Assembly (NCBI GenBank): GCA_008501545.1
Contig: QQUM01000458.1
Coordinates: 1 to 6,118, forward strand
Source: Calditrichota bacterium
GTDB taxonomy: Bacteria; Zhuqueibacterota; Zhuqueibacteria; Zhuqueibacterales; Geothermadaptataceae
Length of the DNA stretch: 6,118 nucleotides
Direction: 5' to 3'
Both the position numbers and the translations under genes were made by a program. This document shows positions 4,190 through 6,118 of the stretch, one piece after another. How positions within the stretch are numbered: position 1 is the first letter of the stretch; every line of letters begins with the position of its first letter. Under the pieces are notes generated by a model, which saw only the letters and a list, made by a program, of their open reading frames with translations, was not told the DNA's origin and ran no database searches.

Positions 4190-6118
4190 AACGTTACTTA
4201 CTATTAATGTTCACTATCGCGCTCGCCTTTCAAACCACAGAATCCTATGGTGGTGTTACCGGAAAAATTCGAGGCGTGGTGAAAGATGCCACAACCGGCG
4301 AGCCGCTTCCGGGCGCTAATGTCGTTGTTGTTGGAACGTCCTTCGGCGCCGCAGCCGCGGAAGATGGAAAATTTATTATTCTTTACCTTCCACCGGGGAC
4401 TTATGAATTACGTACCTCGATGATCGGCTATAGAACGGCGATCAGCCAGAATGTCAAAGTTGAAGCTGATCGGAGTACCCACATTGATTTTATTATGGAA
4501 GAGGCGGTGCTCGAAGGCGAAGAGATCGTTGTTGTTGCACCAATTGAACTTGTAAAGCTTGATGTGTCCGCTTCCGAAACACGGGTGACGCAGGAAGATA
4601 TGGCCAATGCCCCCTTTGCTAATCGTGTGGAAGATGCGATCGGATTTCAATCTGGCATTCAAGGCAACCTCATTGAAGGTGAAATGCAAATTCGCGCCGG
4701 GGACGCGACAGAAGCTGCCATTTTGGTCGACGGCTATTCAATGGTCGATCCCAATTTTAACCGCTCTATCGTCACTATTGCACCCAGCAGCGTCGAAGAA
4801 ATCACCGTGATTCGCGGCGGTTATAATGCAGAATATGGAAAAGCCCGATCCGGCATCGTGAACATTGTGACATCGACTCCATCGCAGGATTTTCATGTTG
4901 ACCTGGATTATCAGTTAAATCCTGCGCGTCAGCGCCACGCCGGCAGTAGCCGCTACAGCGAAAATAATTTCTGGCGGCAGGAACTCTACGGAAGTGAATC
5001 ATCGATGGAGCCAAATTATGTGGTTCGCGTCGAGGGGATCACACCGGATACAATCCGCTGGGAAGGCTGGAATGCTTATGCGGAGCGATTGCTCACGGAT
5101 GCGAATCCCGACAACGATTTAACAGCGGAAGAAGCACGTGAATTGTGGAACTGGCGTCATCGCCCGATTACGTACGACGATGTCACCGGACACAATATCG
5201 CTTTAACGCTGAGCGATGGCTATAAATTCACCGACGACTGGCGCATGAGTGTGATGTCGACACTTTCCTGGGAAAAGCAACCATTTGCCTATCCACAACC
5301 TATCGATGCTTATCAATCGAAAACTATCCTGTATAAAGTGATCAATGATTTTGGTCACAAACATAAATTGACGTTGTTGGGCACCCACAACCTGACCAAC
5401 ACAGTCACGCGCAACTACTCCACCAGCAACTGGGATGTCTATGATGAAATTTCCTACGGTGGCGGTGATAGTGAAATGTTTTATCCTGGCCGTAAGCCAT
5501 TAAATGATCGCACGGCTTCCCTCATCGGCTTAAAATACCAATATCTCGCTTCGGATACACGCATTCTGGAAGCGGACATGAACTATTTTCGCTCTAATTG
5601 GGAGATACGCCATTCCGCAGCGGCTTCTGAAGCCGACGGCCGGTATTTTCACGGTCGACTTTATCTCGATCCGCAGTCGGGTTGGATTCCCAAGCATATC
5701 TGGTCGGATGAGCAGCAGGACTGGGTGTTAAACCCTCTTGCCCGGACGGATGATGTGACAAATTACAACATGTTTGGCGGTGGTGTTACCTGGGATGATT
5801 CCTACGGACGACGTTTCAATTTAAAACTCTCGATGACTGACCAGTTTCACCCGGCGCATGAGCTGAAAGCCGGTATGGAGATAACAGCGAACAAAATCGT
5901 CGAAAACCGCAAGCACTGGCATGACGATTCACCTGAAAAAGAATACATTACAACAGCGCATACTGAACCGCTGGTATTTGCCGCGTATGTGCAGGACAAA
6001 GTCGAGTTTAGTGGAATGGTCGCAAATTTCGGCCTGCGCCTCGACCGCTATGATCCAAACGGCGAATTCAGTCCCATGGGTGTCATCGATTATGCCACGC
6101 TCGGGCTGGCATTTGACC
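4186..6118 (+). CDS. TonB-dependent outer-membrane receptor with carboxypeptidase-regulatory-like domain (cut by window edge)
   Basis: The 644 visible codons encode an outer-membrane transporter of the TonB-dependent class, which takes up large or scarce ligands using energy passed by TonB. In order: a signal peptide of about 22 residues; a carboxypeptidase-regulatory-like beta domain at about 26-105 (IRGVVKDATTGEPLPGANV... YLPPGTYELRTSMIGYR); a TonB-box-like EEIVVVA at 112-118; a plug domain at about 127-230 with ILVDGYSMVD, SSVEEITVIRGGYNAEYGKARSGIVNIVTS; then alternating aromatic beta-strands of the barrel from about 236. Residues 305-316 form an EF-hand-like loop. The barrel is incomplete and the frame is open at base 6118, so the remainder lies outside the window. 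The ligand cannot be told; no SusD-like partner is visible. The start is supported by GAGGA and overlaps a leader ORF. GC content looks higher than in the spacers. Confidence 0.93.
   Translation, partial: MKRYLLLMFTIALAFQTTESYGGVTGKIRGVVKDATTGEPLPGANVVVVGTSFGAAAAEDGKFIILYLPPGTYELRTSMIGYRTAISQNVKVEADRSTHIDFIMEEAVLEGEEIVVVAPIELVKLDVSASETRVTQEDMANAPFANRVEDAIGFQSGIQGNLIEGEMQIRAGDATEAAILVDGYSMVDPNFNRSIVTIAPSSVEEITVIRGGYNAEYGKARSGIVNIVTSTPSQDFHVDLDYQLNPARQRHAGSSRYSENNFWRQELYGSESSMEPNYVVRVEGITPDTIRWEGWNAYAERLLTDANPDNDLTAEEARELWNWRHRPITYDDVTGHNIALTLSDGYKFTDDWRMSVMSTLSWEKQPFAYPQPIDAYQSKTILYKVINDFGHKHKLTLLGTHNLTNTVTRNYSTSNWDVYDEISYGGGDSEMFYPGRKPLNDRTASLIGLKYQYLASDTRILEADMNYFRSNWEIRHSAAASEADGRYFHGRLYLDPQSGWIPKHIWSDEQQDWVLNPLARTDDVTNYNMFGGGVTWDDSYGRRFNLKLSMTDQFHPAHELKAGMEITANKIVENRKHWHDDSPEKEYITTAHTEPLVFAAYVQDKVEFSGMVANFGLRLDRYDPNGEFSPMGVIDYATLGLAFD

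Overview
The window looks like chromosomal DNA from a Gram-negative bacterium of the FCB (Bacteroidetes-related) assemblage. The evidence is a TonB-dependent receptor with an N-terminal carboxypeptidase-regulatory-like domain, a Bacteroidetes-style class II aldolase, and small exported HEAT-like and lipoprotein genes separated by long AT-rich spacers. The style of the receptor and the HEAT-like protein recalls Calditrichota or KSB1-type genomes, but that is an impression. The phylum cannot be fixed from this sequence.

Layout: 1-573 (minus) is the first 191 codons of class II fructose-bisphosphate aldolase, cut by the window edge. A 344-bp AT-rich spacer with divergent promoter candidates separates it from a GNAT-type acetyltransferase (918-1613, plus). 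After a 295-bp spacer comes a 134-residue exported helical-repeat protein (1909-2313, plus). It converges on a lipoprotein of the C45/acyltransferase-like NTN-hydrolase family (2540-3679, minus). The two share a symmetric A/T-flanked hairpin terminator at 2361-2394. The 3' flank of the C45 gene (2408-2539) reads like a decayed or frameshifted extension of that protein.

The 506-bp AT-rich region 3680-4185 separates the C45 gene from the divergent TonB-dependent receptor (4186-6118, running off the right edge). It is the most interesting stretch. It holds a strong plus-strand intrinsic terminator (4025-4070) with no annotated gene to terminate, a weaker terminator-like hairpin (3903-3926), a 36-bp nested palindrome (4068-4103), and a possible promoter (4096-4123). 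Next to the receptor is a 12-codon leader ORF whose stop overlaps the receptor start as ATGA, with the receptor Shine-Dalgarno inside a small hairpin. Together these suggest layered control of the receptor by attenuation or a small RNA, an operator, and translational coupling. All of this is inferred from sequence only.

The genes do not form one obvious pathway. Central carbon metabolism, an acetyltransferase, two envelope proteins of unknown role and an outer-membrane receptor lie side by side as separate transcription units. No RNA gene, insertion sequence, CRISPR array or phage-like gene was seen.
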